NCBI RefSeq assembly: GCF_030167905.1
Contig: NZ_JARGNA010000009.1
Span: forward strand, 167,226 to 231,225
DNA: 64,000 bases
Direction of reading: 5' to 3'
Source: Flavobacterium terrisoli
Lineage (GTDB): Bacteria; Bacteroidota; Bacteroidia; Flavobacteriales; Flavobacteriaceae
Under the pieces are notes generated by a model. The model made no database searches. It was not told where the DNA came from and saw only the letters and a program-made list of their open reading frames with translations. The position numbers and the translations under genes were made by a program. Below, one piece after another: positions 54,838 through 62,378 of the stretch (positions within the stretch are counted from its first letter, which is position 1; every line of letters starts with the position of its first letter).

Positions 54838-55725
54838 CTAATTATTGACAATTAAAATTTCCACACGGCGATTGGCAGCACGCTCTGCTTCATTCTTTTC
54901 GGGCAACGGATAAATCGGCTGTGTGCTTCCAAAACCTTTATAGGACAAACGCGCCGGATAAATCTGATTGGAAACCAAAAAATTATAAATCGCCTTGGCT
55001 CTTTGGGTTGACAAATCCAGTCTGTCATTTGGCATGCAACACAAGTGGCCCTGAATTTCTATTTTCAACTGTGGATTATGTTGCAAAACCAACAGTAGCT
55101 CATACATTTTTCCACGGGATTCGGGAACAACGGCAAAAGTATTAATGATAAAATTCAGGTTTTCAATTTTGAGCTTTTCACCGGTTTTGGCTTCGCCAAT
55201 GCGCTTCATAAAAGCCCTGTCGAGCTTGAATTCTGAAGTAGTTCCGTTTGGATTTTCAAAGATTAATTTTTCGGGGTAATCAATTTCCGCTTTAGGCGTT
55301 TCTGTGAGCAGTTCCGGTTTAATTCCCAAGATTTCGTTCTCGCGCGGGATGTCTTTTTCGAGAATGTAATAGAGGGTTACTTTGCGGTTTTCGGCTTTGT
55401 TTTGGGACTGATTGAACTTTTCACCAAAACTGATGGTTTTAAAATCTTCCCTGATTTTGATTTGGTCCTTTACAATCTCAAAAACAAAATTGACTCTTTT
55501 CTGAGCCAAAGTATCATTAAAACCGGTGGTTCCGTCTTCATCGGTAAAGCCATGAATGGCTACAATTTTGTTGTTGTTATTGGATAAAACCCATTGATTG
55601 AGTTTGTTCTGTTCCTTTTTAGTCAATTCAAATTTGTTACTCTCAAAATACAAACTGAACTGTTCCTGTGCAAAAAGATTTGCAGTAATGAATAAAAGAA
55701 GGACAATAATAATTTTGCGTAACAT
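54838..55725 (-). CDS. Exported protein with two OmpA-like domains (paralogue 1)
   Basis: The 295 residues start with RKIIIVLLLFITANLFAQ, a signal peptide. Domain 1: FSLYFESNKFELTKKEQNKL, IHGFTDEDGTTGFNDTLAQKR, AENRKVTLYYIL; here the canonical GFTDxxG is best kept. Linker near 130-180 with IDYPEKLIFENPNGTTSEF. Domain 2: FIINTFAVVPESRGKMYEL, IEIQGHLCCMPNDRLD, STQRAKAIYNFL, ANRRVEILIVNN. It is the first gene of the trio, divergent from the duplicated cassette 112 bases away. Confidence 0.86.
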   Translation of the reverse strand: MLRKIIIVLLLFITANLFAQEQFSLYFESNKFELTKKEQNKLNQWVLSNNNNKIVAIHGFTDEDGTTGFNDTLAQKRVNFVFEIVKDQIKIREDFKTISFGEKFNQSQNKAENRKVTLYYILEKDIPRENEILGIKPELLTETPKAEIDYPEKLIFENPNGTTSEFKLDRAFMKRIGEAKTGEKLKIENLNFIINTFAVVPESRGKMYELLLVLQHNPQLKIEIQGHLCCMPNDRLDLSTQRAKAIYNFLVSNQIYPARLSYKGFGSTQPIYPLPEKNEAERAANRRVEILIVNN

Positions 55726-55812
55726 CGGTTGGCTTTATTTATATATAACGAAAGTTACGTAAAAATAGTATTGTTGCTAGAAAAATAACCCATTATCAAT
55801 AATAATATTTCA

Positions 55813-55820
55813 TACATTTG
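55813..55820 (+). promoter_or_regulatory. -7 promoter element TACATTTG before the duplicated cassette
   Basis: TACATTTG matches TAnnTTTG and would give a leader of about 12 bases before the ATG at 55838. No TTG lies 19 bases upstream. Confidence 0.45.
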
Positions 55821-55837
55821 TAAATAAACCCTTAATT

Positions 55838-56290
55838 ATGAAGTCATTATTAACTCTCATCTTACTATTGATTAGTTTTTCCGCGAGTTCACAATCGGTT
55901 ATACAATCGATTAATTCAGGAAGCATCATTACGAATTCTTCTTCTGTTTCTGTTGGCGAAATTGTGGTTGTTCCACAAAATCAAAACCAATCCAGTACCG
56001 GAATCATTGGTCTTTTGGCTCAAACCCAACAAGCCCTTGAAGTGCCTCAGTTGGAGCTTGGTGGAAAAATTACAGTTTTCCCAAATCCTACGTCTGCGAC
56101 AGTTTACTTTAAGACAGAGACAAATCTTTTGAATGAGGAAGTTTCGATATACAATTTATCGGGGCAATTGATTTCAAAAAAGCAAATTACCGCTAACAAT
56201 GCTTTGGATTTAACAGAGTTGCAAGCCGGTGTTTATTTAATCAGATTCAACAATAAAAAGATCAATTCCTTTAAAATAATCAAGCGATAA
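55838..56290 (+). CDS. Small T9SS type A cargo protein, cassette unit 1
   Basis: The 150 residues consist of a signal peptide (KSLLTLILLLISFSASSQ), a short conserved mature part (SVIQSINSGSIITNSSSVSV, GEIVVVPQNQNQSSTGIIGL) of about 50 residues, and a type A sorting domain (KITVFPNPTSATVYFKTE, EVSIYNLSGQLISKKQI, ELQAGVYLIRFNNKKINS). This is among the smallest plausible T9SS cargo proteins. It is two bases upstream of the larger partner, so both are made together. It could be an exported subunit, a lid or a processed signal; no function is known. Confidence 0.85.
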   Translation: MKSLLTLILLLISFSASSQSVIQSINSGSIITNSSSVSVGEIVVVPQNQNQSSTGIIGLLAQTQQALEVPQLELGGKITVFPNPTSATVYFKTETNLLNEEVSIYNLSGQLISKKQITANNALDLTELQAGVYLIRFNNKKINSFKIIKR

Positions 56291-56292
56291 TT

Positions 56293-57378
56293 ATGAAAAA
56301 ACTATTACTATTTGCAATTCTTTTTATTTCCTTTATGAACTTTGCCCAAACACCTCAGGGCATTTCTTATCAGGCAATTGCCTTGAACAGCTCCGGGAAT
56401 CCGGTGGCAAATTCAAATGTAAATGTAAGGCTATCCATTTTAAACAATTCTGCCTCCGGAACCGTTATATATTCGGAAACCCAATTGAAAACGACAACTG
56501 CCCAAGGCCTATTTAATCTGACTATTGGTCAGGGAACGCCAATTTCCGGGACATTTGCGACGATAAATTGGGAAACCAATGCTAAATTTTTAAAAGTAGA
56601 AATAGACATTACCGGTGGAACTACTTTTGCTTTGGTTGGGACAACCCAATTGCTTTCAGTGCCCTATGCTTTGTATGCTGAGACGGCGCAAAGCGTTGAA
56701 GCTGCGAATATCGTTGGATACAATGATTCGGAAGCCCGAATTCCCGGATTTGTAACATCTGACACTGCCTATGCCTTTTTGTATGGCAATAATGCGCCTA
56801 ATCAATGGAGTTCTCATGCTATATCAGGAGAACCCTTAAAAATAGTCGGCAGTGATTTCAATATAGGTGTATTGACCACAACCCATGCTTATGTTGCGTT
56901 AACAAACCCATATACTTTTGATGATGAGTGGTATAGTATTGCTTTGACAGGCACCCCGATAAAAATAGTTTCCTCTGGTGGAATGGTTGGCGTTCTTACT
57001 ACCACAAATGCTTACGCCCTTGCATACAATGTAAACGCGAACAATGTCCTTACCTTTAATTGGTTTACCCAGCCTATAGTAGGCATTCCAAAAGATATTT
57101 ACCCATTATTCAGAGGATTTGGTGTTATTACCTCTACTAATGCCTATGGCTTTGGAAAAACGATTTCGAATTCAAGTCCGGCCTCAACATGCAGTTGGTA
57201 TTCTTCAGCACCATTATCAGGTAGTTTTATTCAGACAAGGGTAAATGAAGAATTTTTTTCTATTTTTACTACAACCACAGGCTATACTTTTGGGCCTGTT
57301 TCGAATAATGATGGAATACCATCTTTTAGTTGGTCATCCGCCAACATGAGTGGAACTTATTTTGATTCTGCTAAATAG
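56293..57378 (+). CDS. Exported repeat protein, cassette unit 1 partner
   Basis: The 361 residues have a signal peptide (KKLLLFAILFISFMNFAQ). The N-terminal domain (about 20-135; PQGISYQAIALNSSGNPVAN, GLFNLTIGQGTPISG, LLSVPYALYAETAQ) is shared by many Bacteroidota secreted proteins. The C-terminal half consists of about five units of 48 to 52 residues marked by a Trp (WSSHAISGEP, WYSIALTGTP, WFTQPIVGIP, WYSSAPLSGS) and an xTTTxAY strand (VLTTTHAYV, VLTTTNAYA, VITSTNAYG). That pattern suggests a beta-propeller-like fold. No T9SS sorting domain is present. It is inferred to be surface or periplasmic. Confidence 0.82.
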   Translation: MKKLLLFAILFISFMNFAQTPQGISYQAIALNSSGNPVANSNVNVRLSILNNSASGTVIYSETQLKTTTAQGLFNLTIGQGTPISGTFATINWETNAKFLKVEIDITGGTTFALVGTTQLLSVPYALYAETAQSVEAANIVGYNDSEARIPGFVTSDTAYAFLYGNNAPNQWSSHAISGEPLKIVGSDFNIGVLTTTHAYVALTNPYTFDDEWYSIALTGTPIKIVSSGGMVGVLTTTNAYALAYNVNANNVLTFNWFTQPIVGIPKDIYPLFRGFGVITSTNAYGFGKTISNSSPASTCSWYSSAPLSGSFIQTRVNEEFFSIFTTTTGYTFGPVSNNDGIPSFSWSSANMSGTYFDSAK

Positions 57379-57428
57379 CAAACAGGGGAACTAGTAAAAA
57401 ATATCCATTTATAAATAAAATATTGACA

Positions 57429-57881
57429 ATGAAACAATTATTATTACTCACTTTACTCATGATTAGTTTTTCCGGAAACTCACAATCGGTTATACAATCG
57501 ATTAATTCAGGAAGCATTATCAGCAATTCCTCGTCTGTCTCAATCGGTGAAATTGTGGTCGTCCCACAGAATCAAAATCAATCCAGTACAGGAATCATTG
57601 GTCTTCTGGCACAAACACAACAAACCCTTGAAGTACCTCAGTTGGAACTTGGTGGAAAAATTACCGTTTTCCCGAATCCTACGACTGCGACAGTTTACTT
57701 TAAAACCGAAACCAATCTTTTGAATGAGAAAGTTTCAATATACAATTTATCGGGGCAATTAGTTTCCAAAAAACAAATTACCGCTAACAATGCTTTGGAT
57801 TTATCCGAATTACAAGCTGGTGTTTATTTAATCCGATTCAACAATAAAAAAATCAATTCCTTTAAAATAATCAAACGATAA
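57429..57881 (+). CDS. Small T9SS type A cargo protein, cassette unit 2
   Basis: I start at the ATG at 57429 (a TTG two codons earlier is less likely); 150 residues, the same length as unit 1. Signal peptide KQLLLLTLLMISFSGNSQ; then the same mature part and sorting domain, with conservative changes such as Ile to Val and Ser to Thr. Many base differences from unit 1 are silent, which points to selection on the protein rather than a very recent copy. It is two bases from its partner gene. Confidence 0.85.
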   Translation: MKQLLLLTLLMISFSGNSQSVIQSINSGSIISNSSSVSIGEIVVVPQNQNQSSTGIIGLLAQTQQTLEVPQLELGGKITVFPNPTTATVYFKTETNLLNEKVSIYNLSGQLVSKKQITANNALDLSELQAGVYLIRFNNKKINSFKIIKR

Positions 57882-57883
57882 TC

Positions 57884-58915
57884 ATGAAAAAACTAATACT
57901 ATTATCAGCGCTTTTTATCTCCTTTTTGACTTTTGCGCAAGTGCCACAAGGCATTTCATATCAAGCCATAGCTTTGAATGGTTCAGGAGCTCCGGTGGTA
58001 AGTTCAAACGTAAGAGTAAGACTTTCTGTTCTTGACGTTTCAGCTACAGGAACTGTTTTATATTCTGAAACCCAGCTAAAAACAACAAATCCCCAAGGGT
58101 TGTTCAATTTGGTTATTGGCCAGGGAACAGTAGTTTCGGGAGTTTTTGCCAGTATCAATTGGGCTACCAATTCCAAATTCTTAAAAGTTGAAATGGATGT
58201 GACCGGAGGAACGACTTATGTTTTGGTTGGGACAACCCAATTGCTTTCGGTGCCTTATGCATTAATGGCTGGAGGAATAACAGGTTCAGGAGCTAATGAA
58301 AGCATTGAGAATAATAAATTTTCAAATTATGCGTTTGCAGACTCTTCCGCTGGTAAAGTATATGCCTTTAATCAAAGTACTGGTGCTTGGGTTATGCAGA
58401 ATGGTTATGCCGATACTGGTACACTGCAAGGTTCGGGAGGCAATTTTTGTTTTTCGGATTCATCCGCTGGCAAAGTTTATGTTTTCAACCAAAATACAAG
58501 CAGCTGGGTATTCCAAAATGGATATGCAGATAATGGGTTAACTTATTCTAATGGAAATTTTGCCTTTACGGATTCTTCGGCTGGTAAAGTATATGCCTTT
58601 AATAAAACAACCGGGACATGGATTCTGCAAAATGGGTATGCCGACAGTATGGCGGGCTCAAAGGGCAATTTTGCCTTTGTCGATTCATCGGCCGGAAAAG
58701 TTTATGCGTTTAACAAGAACACCGGAACCTGGGTTATGCAAAACGGATATGCTGACGGCGAAATACGAGGTGAAAATGGGAGTTTTATTTTTACGGACTC
58801 ATCTGCCGGAAAAACCTATGTATTCAACAAAAATACCGGAACTTGGGTCGTGCAAAATGGTTATGCCGACGGAGGTTCGAATGGATTGATTATTTCCGGT
58901 TCTAACGATCATTAA
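57884..58915 (+). CDS. Exported repeat protein, cassette unit 2 partner
   Basis: The 343 residues begin with signal peptide KKLILLSALFISFLTFAQ and the same N-terminal domain as unit 1 (PQGISYQAIALNGSGAPVVS, LLSVPYALMAGG) to residue 130. The rest is replaced by five near-identical units of about 38 residues, each with DSSAGKVYAFN, TGTWVMQNGYAD and a Gly-rich connector (unit starts near 58337, 58456, 58568, 58679 and 58793). This differs entirely from the unit 1 repeats, so the C-terminus has been swapped. No sorting domain. Probably a beta-structured binding surface; a terminator follows. Confidence 0.82.
   Translation: MKKLILLSALFISFLTFAQVPQGISYQAIALNGSGAPVVSSNVRVRLSVLDVSATGTVLYSETQLKTTNPQGLFNLVIGQGTVVSGVFASINWATNSKFLKVEMDVTGGTTYVLVGTTQLLSVPYALMAGGITGSGANESIENNKFSNYAFADSSAGKVYAFNQSTGAWVMQNGYADTGTLQGSGGNFCFSDSSAGKVYVFNQNTSSWVFQNGYADNGLTYSNGNFAFTDSSAGKVYAFNKTTGTWILQNGYADSMAGSKGNFAFVDSSAGKVYAFNKNTGTWVMQNGYADGEIRGENGSFIFTDSSAGKTYVFNKNTGTWVVQNGYADGGSNGLIISGSNDH
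58331..58873 (+). repeat. Five tandem DSSAGK units inside the cassette unit 2 partner gene
   Basis: Copies of about 115 bases begin near 58331. Each encodes DSSAG-K-V/T-Y-A/V-FN, then T-G/S-x-W-x-x-QNGYAD. They differ mostly at silent positions. Confidence 0.8.
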
Positions 58916-58917
58916 AA

Positions 58918-58946
58918 AAACCCGCTCAATGAGCGGGTTTTTCTTT
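58918..58946. terminator. Bidirectional terminator between the cassette and glnN
   Basis: AAACCCGCTC and GAGCGGGTTT form a 10-base stem with an AAT loop, flanked by A and T tracts. It serves both converging units. Confidence 0.87.
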
Positions 58947-58962
58947 AACTAATTAAACCGAA

Positions 58963-61152
58963 TTATCTTGTAAATAATAATTCTCTGTATTTGGTTAGTG
59001 TCCAGATTTCGTCATCCACTAAAAGCTCCAGTTTATCACAGTGCTCGCGGATTACTTCGAAATAAGGTTTCACTTTATCACAGTAGGTTTCTGCCATTTT
59101 TTGGGCATCAGTCAGGGCATTTGCCTTTTTACGCGCTTCTGTCATCGCTTCTACATTAGAGTTAATGCCTTCAATATGTGAAGAGATTTCTTTGATTAAG
59201 AAGATTTGTTCTTTGGCAATTTTCTCAAAGTCCTTACCAAAGATTTCTTTTAATCCGCGTACGTTTTCAATTAAGGTATTTTGGTAACGAATCGCTGTTG
59301 GAATCACGTGATTACGGGCGATATCACCTAAAACCCTTCCTTCGATTTGAATTTTCTTAGTATATTCTTCCAATTCAATCTCGTAACGCGCTTCCACTTC
59401 AACGTGGTTCATTACGTTTAAGTCGTGGAATAAATCCAATGCTTTTTTGGATACTTTAGCTTTCAAAGCAGCCGGCGTTGTTTTGTGATTGCTCAAACCG
59501 CGTTTTTTTGCTTCTTTTTCCCAGGCATCGCTGTAACCATCACCTTCGAAAAGGATATTTTTGGTTCCTTTGATATATTCTCTCAAGACATTGAAAATCG
59601 CTTCGTCTTTCTTTAAATCTTTTTTCTCGATTAAAGCGTCCACTTCTTTTTTGAATTCTTTCAATTGTTTGGCCACGATAGAGTTCAAAGTGGTCATCGC
59701 ATTGGCACAGTTGGCAGAAGAACCAACCGCACGGAATTCAAATTTGTTTCCGGTGAAAGCAAACGGAGAAGTTCTGTTTCTGTCGGTATTGTCCAACATT
59801 ACATCCGGAATTTTACCCACTACATTTAATTTCAAATCAGTTTTTTCTTCCGGAGATAATTTCCCTTTAGAAACACCTTCCAATTCAGCTAAAACTTTAG
59901 TCAATTGTTCTCCAATAAATACAGAGATAATTGCCGGTGGCGCTTCATTTGCCCCTAATCTATGATCGTTACTTGCGGTTGCAATCGCTGCACGAAGTAA
60001 TTCTTCATATTCATTAACGGCTTTGATTGTATTGATAAAGAAAGACAAGAATTGTAAGTTGCTCATTGGTGTTTTACTCGGAGACAACAAGTTTACTCCT
60101 GTATCGGTAGCCAATGACCAGTTATTGTGTTTTCCTGAACCGTTTACACCTTTAAATGGTTTTTCATGGAACAATACTTTGAAATCGTGACGTTCCCCTA
60201 CTTTTGACATCACATCCATCAATAATGAATTGTGATCCACCGCTAAGTTGGTTTCTTCAAAGATTGGCGCCAACTCAAATTGGTTTGGTGCCACCTCGTT
60301 ATGACGTGTTTTTACCGGAATGCCCAATAACATACATTCTTCTTCCAATTCTCTCATATAATTCAAAGCACGAGAAGGAATCGATCCAAAATAATGGTCA
60401 TCTAACTGTTGTCCTTTAGCAGAAGTATGTCCAAGTAAAGTTCTACCAGTCATCACTAAATCGGGACGGGAATTGGCCAAAGAGGAATCTACTAAGAAAT
60501 ACTCTTGTTCCCAACCTAAGGTAGCAGTTACTTTTTTAACGTTTTTATCAAAATATTTACATACTTCAGTGGCTGCTTCGTCAACTGCATTTAGCGCACG
60601 CAAAAGTGGTGTTTTATAATCTAAGGCTTCACCGGTATAAGAGATGAAAACTGTTGGAATACACAAAGTCGTTCCGAAGATAAATGCCGGAGATGTTGGA
60701 TCCCAAGCGGTATAACCACGAGCCTCAAATGTATTTCTGATTCCACCATTCGGGAAAGAAGAAGCATCCGGTTCTTGTTGCACTAATTGGCCACCTCCAA
60801 ATTTCTCAACAGGATCAGAACCATCATATGATGTTTCGAAAAAGGCATCATGTTTTTCAGCAGTAGTTCCGGTTAGGGGTTGGAACCAGTGAGTATAATG
60901 AGTAACACCTTTGGCAACTGCCCATTCTTTCATCCCCATTGCGATATAATCGGCAAGCTTTCTGTCAATTTTAGTTCCGTGCTGCACTGCATCTTTCACT
61001 CCTTTATAAGCATCTGAAGTTAAATATTGCTTCATTGCTTTATCATTAAACACATTGGCTCCGAAAATGGCTGATTTTCTATCAGCTTCTTCAAATTTTA
61101 CAGGCTTTCTACCTGATGCATCTTTTAATGCTTGAAAACGTAAAGTTGACAT
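58963..61152 (-). CDS. glnN: Glutamine synthetase, type III
   Basis: The 729 residues match GSIII, which is almost twice the size of type I. Features: GTTAEKHDAFFETSYDG near residue 93, LGWEQEYFLVD near 215, TRHNEVAPNQFELAPIFEET near 289, VNGSGKHNNWS near 341 for glutamate and metal binding, LGANEAPPAIISVFIGEQL near 398, NRTSPFAFTGNKFEFRAVGS near 470. It joins ammonia and glutamate with ATP. A promoter and a pair of possible operators lie upstream. It converges with the cassette and is divergent from terC. Confidence 0.96.
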   Translation of the reverse strand: MSTLRFQALKDASGRKPVKFEEADRKSAIFGANVFNDKAMKQYLTSDAYKGVKDAVQHGTKIDRKLADYIAMGMKEWAVAKGVTHYTHWFQPLTGTTAEKHDAFFETSYDGSDPVEKFGGGQLVQQEPDASSFPNGGIRNTFEARGYTAWDPTSPAFIFGTTLCIPTVFISYTGEALDYKTPLLRALNAVDEAATEVCKYFDKNVKKVTATLGWEQEYFLVDSSLANSRPDLVMTGRTLLGHTSAKGQQLDDHYFGSIPSRALNYMRELEEECMLLGIPVKTRHNEVAPNQFELAPIFEETNLAVDHNSLLMDVMSKVGERHDFKVLFHEKPFKGVNGSGKHNNWSLATDTGVNLLSPSKTPMSNLQFLSFFINTIKAVNEYEELLRAAIATASNDHRLGANEAPPAIISVFIGEQLTKVLAELEGVSKGKLSPEEKTDLKLNVVGKIPDVMLDNTDRNRTSPFAFTGNKFEFRAVGSSANCANAMTTLNSIVAKQLKEFKKEVDALIEKKDLKKDEAIFNVLREYIKGTKNILFEGDGYSDAWEKEAKKRGLSNHKTTPAALKAKVSKKALDLFHDLNVMNHVEVEARYEIELEEYTKKIQIEGRVLGDIARNHVIPTAIRYQNTLIENVRGLKEIFGKDFEKIAKEQIFLIKEISSHIEGINSNVEAMTEARKKANALTDAQKMAETYCDKVKPYFEVIREHCDKLELLVDDEIWTLTKYRELLFTR

Positions 61153-61172
61153 AAAATTGATTTTTTAAAAGT

Positions 61173-61233
61173 TATACCCTAATAATTTGATGCAAATATA
61201 GCAATATTTTTATTTTAAAATAAATATACCCTA
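61173..61233. promoter_or_regulatory. Two TATACCCTA boxes flanking the glnN promoter, 52 bases apart
   Basis: TATACCCTA occurs at 61173-61181 and again at 61225-61233 in the same direction, 52 bases apart (about five helix turns), on both sides of the -7 element at 61193-61200. The upstream box also starts an inverted repeat CCCTA/TAGGG. This is the pattern of a repressor pair or a looped activator site. Who binds is unknown. Confidence 0.45.
61193..61200 (-). promoter_or_regulatory. -7 promoter element TATATTTG for glnN
   Basis: TATATTTG on the minus strand gives a leader of about 33 bases before the ATG at 61152. No TTG at the canonical distance, in line with a regulated promoter. Confidence 0.47.
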
Positions 61234-61330
61234 TTTTTTTAGGGGTCAATTTGATTATTTATCAAAAAATAATTGTTTAAAACTTTTGTTGCAGAATAGT
61301 TAATATATGTCAGCAGAAAATTCAAACAAC

Positions 61331-61338
61331 TATATTTG
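61331..61338 (+). promoter_or_regulatory. -7 promoter element TATATTTG for terC
   Basis: TATATTTG lies 22 bases before the ATG at 61361. No TTG at the exact distance. Confidence 0.45.
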
Positions 61339-61360
61339 TAGCAACTAAATAAAATACATC

Positions 61361-62302
61361 ATGATAGTTTGGATTGTTTTTCTGGCCTTAATTTTTCTAT
61401 TTCTTGCTCTTGACCTGGGCGTATTCAACAAAAACCCTCATATCATCTCGCCAAAAGAAGCTGGAATGTGGACTGGAATTTGGGTTTCACTTTCGTTTAT
61501 CTTTAGTATAGTCGTTGGTTGGATATACAAAAACGGACTTGTTGCAAATCCGACAGATATTGCACCAACTGTGGCTTCGATGAAATTCATCACCGGTTAT
61601 CTTATTGAACTATCCTTAAGTGTGGACAATATTTTTGTGATTGCGGTTATTTTTGCTTCCTTCAAGATTCCGTCAAAATACCAACATCGAGTTTTGTTTT
61701 GGGGCATATTAGGCGCCATTGTATTTAGAGGGTTGATGATTTTCTTTGGTGTTATTTTGATTAACAAGTTCAGTTGGATGACTTATCTTTTTGGTGCATT
61801 CTTGATTTTCACTGCGGCCAAAATGCTATTTAAAGGAGAAGAGCATGAATTTAATCCAAAGAAATCTTTTGTTTACAGAAACTTACGCAAATTGATGCCG
61901 ATTACTCATCATTTGGATAATGAACGTTTTTTTGTAAAAAGAAAACACATCACAGCAGCTACACCTCTTTTTGTGGCGCTAATCGTGATTGAAGTAATGG
62001 ATATGCTTTTTGCCTTAGATAGTGTTCCAGCTATATTAGCTATTACATCAGATCCTTTTTTAGTATTCAGCTCTAATATTTTTGCGATTCTTGGATTGCG
62101 CTCTATGTATTTCTTTTTAGCAAATATGTTAGAGAAGTTTAGTTATTTAGAATATAGTTTGATTGCTATCCTGACTTTTGTTGGTATCAAAATGCTTATT
62201 GTTCATCATTATAAATTCCCTGAATGGGTTTCACTAGGATTTATAGCTCTTTCTTTATTAGCCGGTATTATAATTTCAATAAGAAAAAGTGATTCAGAAT
62301 AG
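61361..62302 (+). CDS. TerC-family membrane protein
   Basis: The 313 residues have eight or nine membrane helices. The TerC acidic motifs are LSLSVDNIFVIAVIFASF near residue 88 and EVMDMLFALDSVPAILAIT near 212, each with Asp in the membrane. ALDLGVFNKNPHIISPKEAG near 20 and a large cytoplasmic loop near 170 (KGEEHEFNPKKSFVYRNLRK) are also typical. TerC proteins act in tellurite and metal-ion handling and in loading manganese onto exported enzymes. No other ter genes are nearby, so the housekeeping Alx/TerC role is more likely. Confidence 0.9.
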   Translation: MIVWIVFLALIFLFLALDLGVFNKNPHIISPKEAGMWTGIWVSLSFIFSIVVGWIYKNGLVANPTDIAPTVASMKFITGYLIELSLSVDNIFVIAVIFASFKIPSKYQHRVLFWGILGAIVFRGLMIFFGVILINKFSWMTYLFGAFLIFTAAKMLFKGEEHEFNPKKSFVYRNLRKLMPITHHLDNERFFVKRKHITAATPLFVALIVIEVMDMLFALDSVPAILAITSDPFLVFSSNIFAILGLRSMYFFLANMLEKFSYLEYSLIAILTFVGIKMLIVHHYKFPEWVSLGFIALSLLAGIIISIRKSDSE

Positions 62303-62324
62303 TCAATTTCATATTCTCATAAAT

Positions 62325-62358
62325 AAAAAAAGCCTCTTCATTATGAAGAGGCTTTTTA
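62325..62358. terminator. Bidirectional terminator between terC and the T9SS gene
   Basis: AAAAAGCCTCTTCA and TGAAGAGGCTTTTT form a stem of about 14 bases with a TTA loop, flanked by A and T tracts. Confidence 0.87.
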
Positions 62359-62378
62359 TTGATTAATTTATTTTAAGG

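Larger units (their letters stand above)
55838..58915 (+). repeat. Tandem duplication of a two-gene secreted-protein cassette
   Basis: Unit 1 (55838-57378) and unit 2 (57429-58915) each hold a 150-residue T9SS cargo followed, two bases later, by a larger exported protein. The first genes match almost along their length (about seven differences in 133 residues after the signal peptide). The second genes match only in the first 130 residues and then diverge completely. Confidence 0.9.

Noticed and set aside
58331..58873. CRISPR-like spacing of repeats
   Set aside because: The repeats are coding, about 115 bases long, and differ mostly at third codon positions; there are no spacers or cas genes.
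61361..62302. Tellurite-resistance cluster
   Set aside because: Only terC is present; no other ter genes are next to it.
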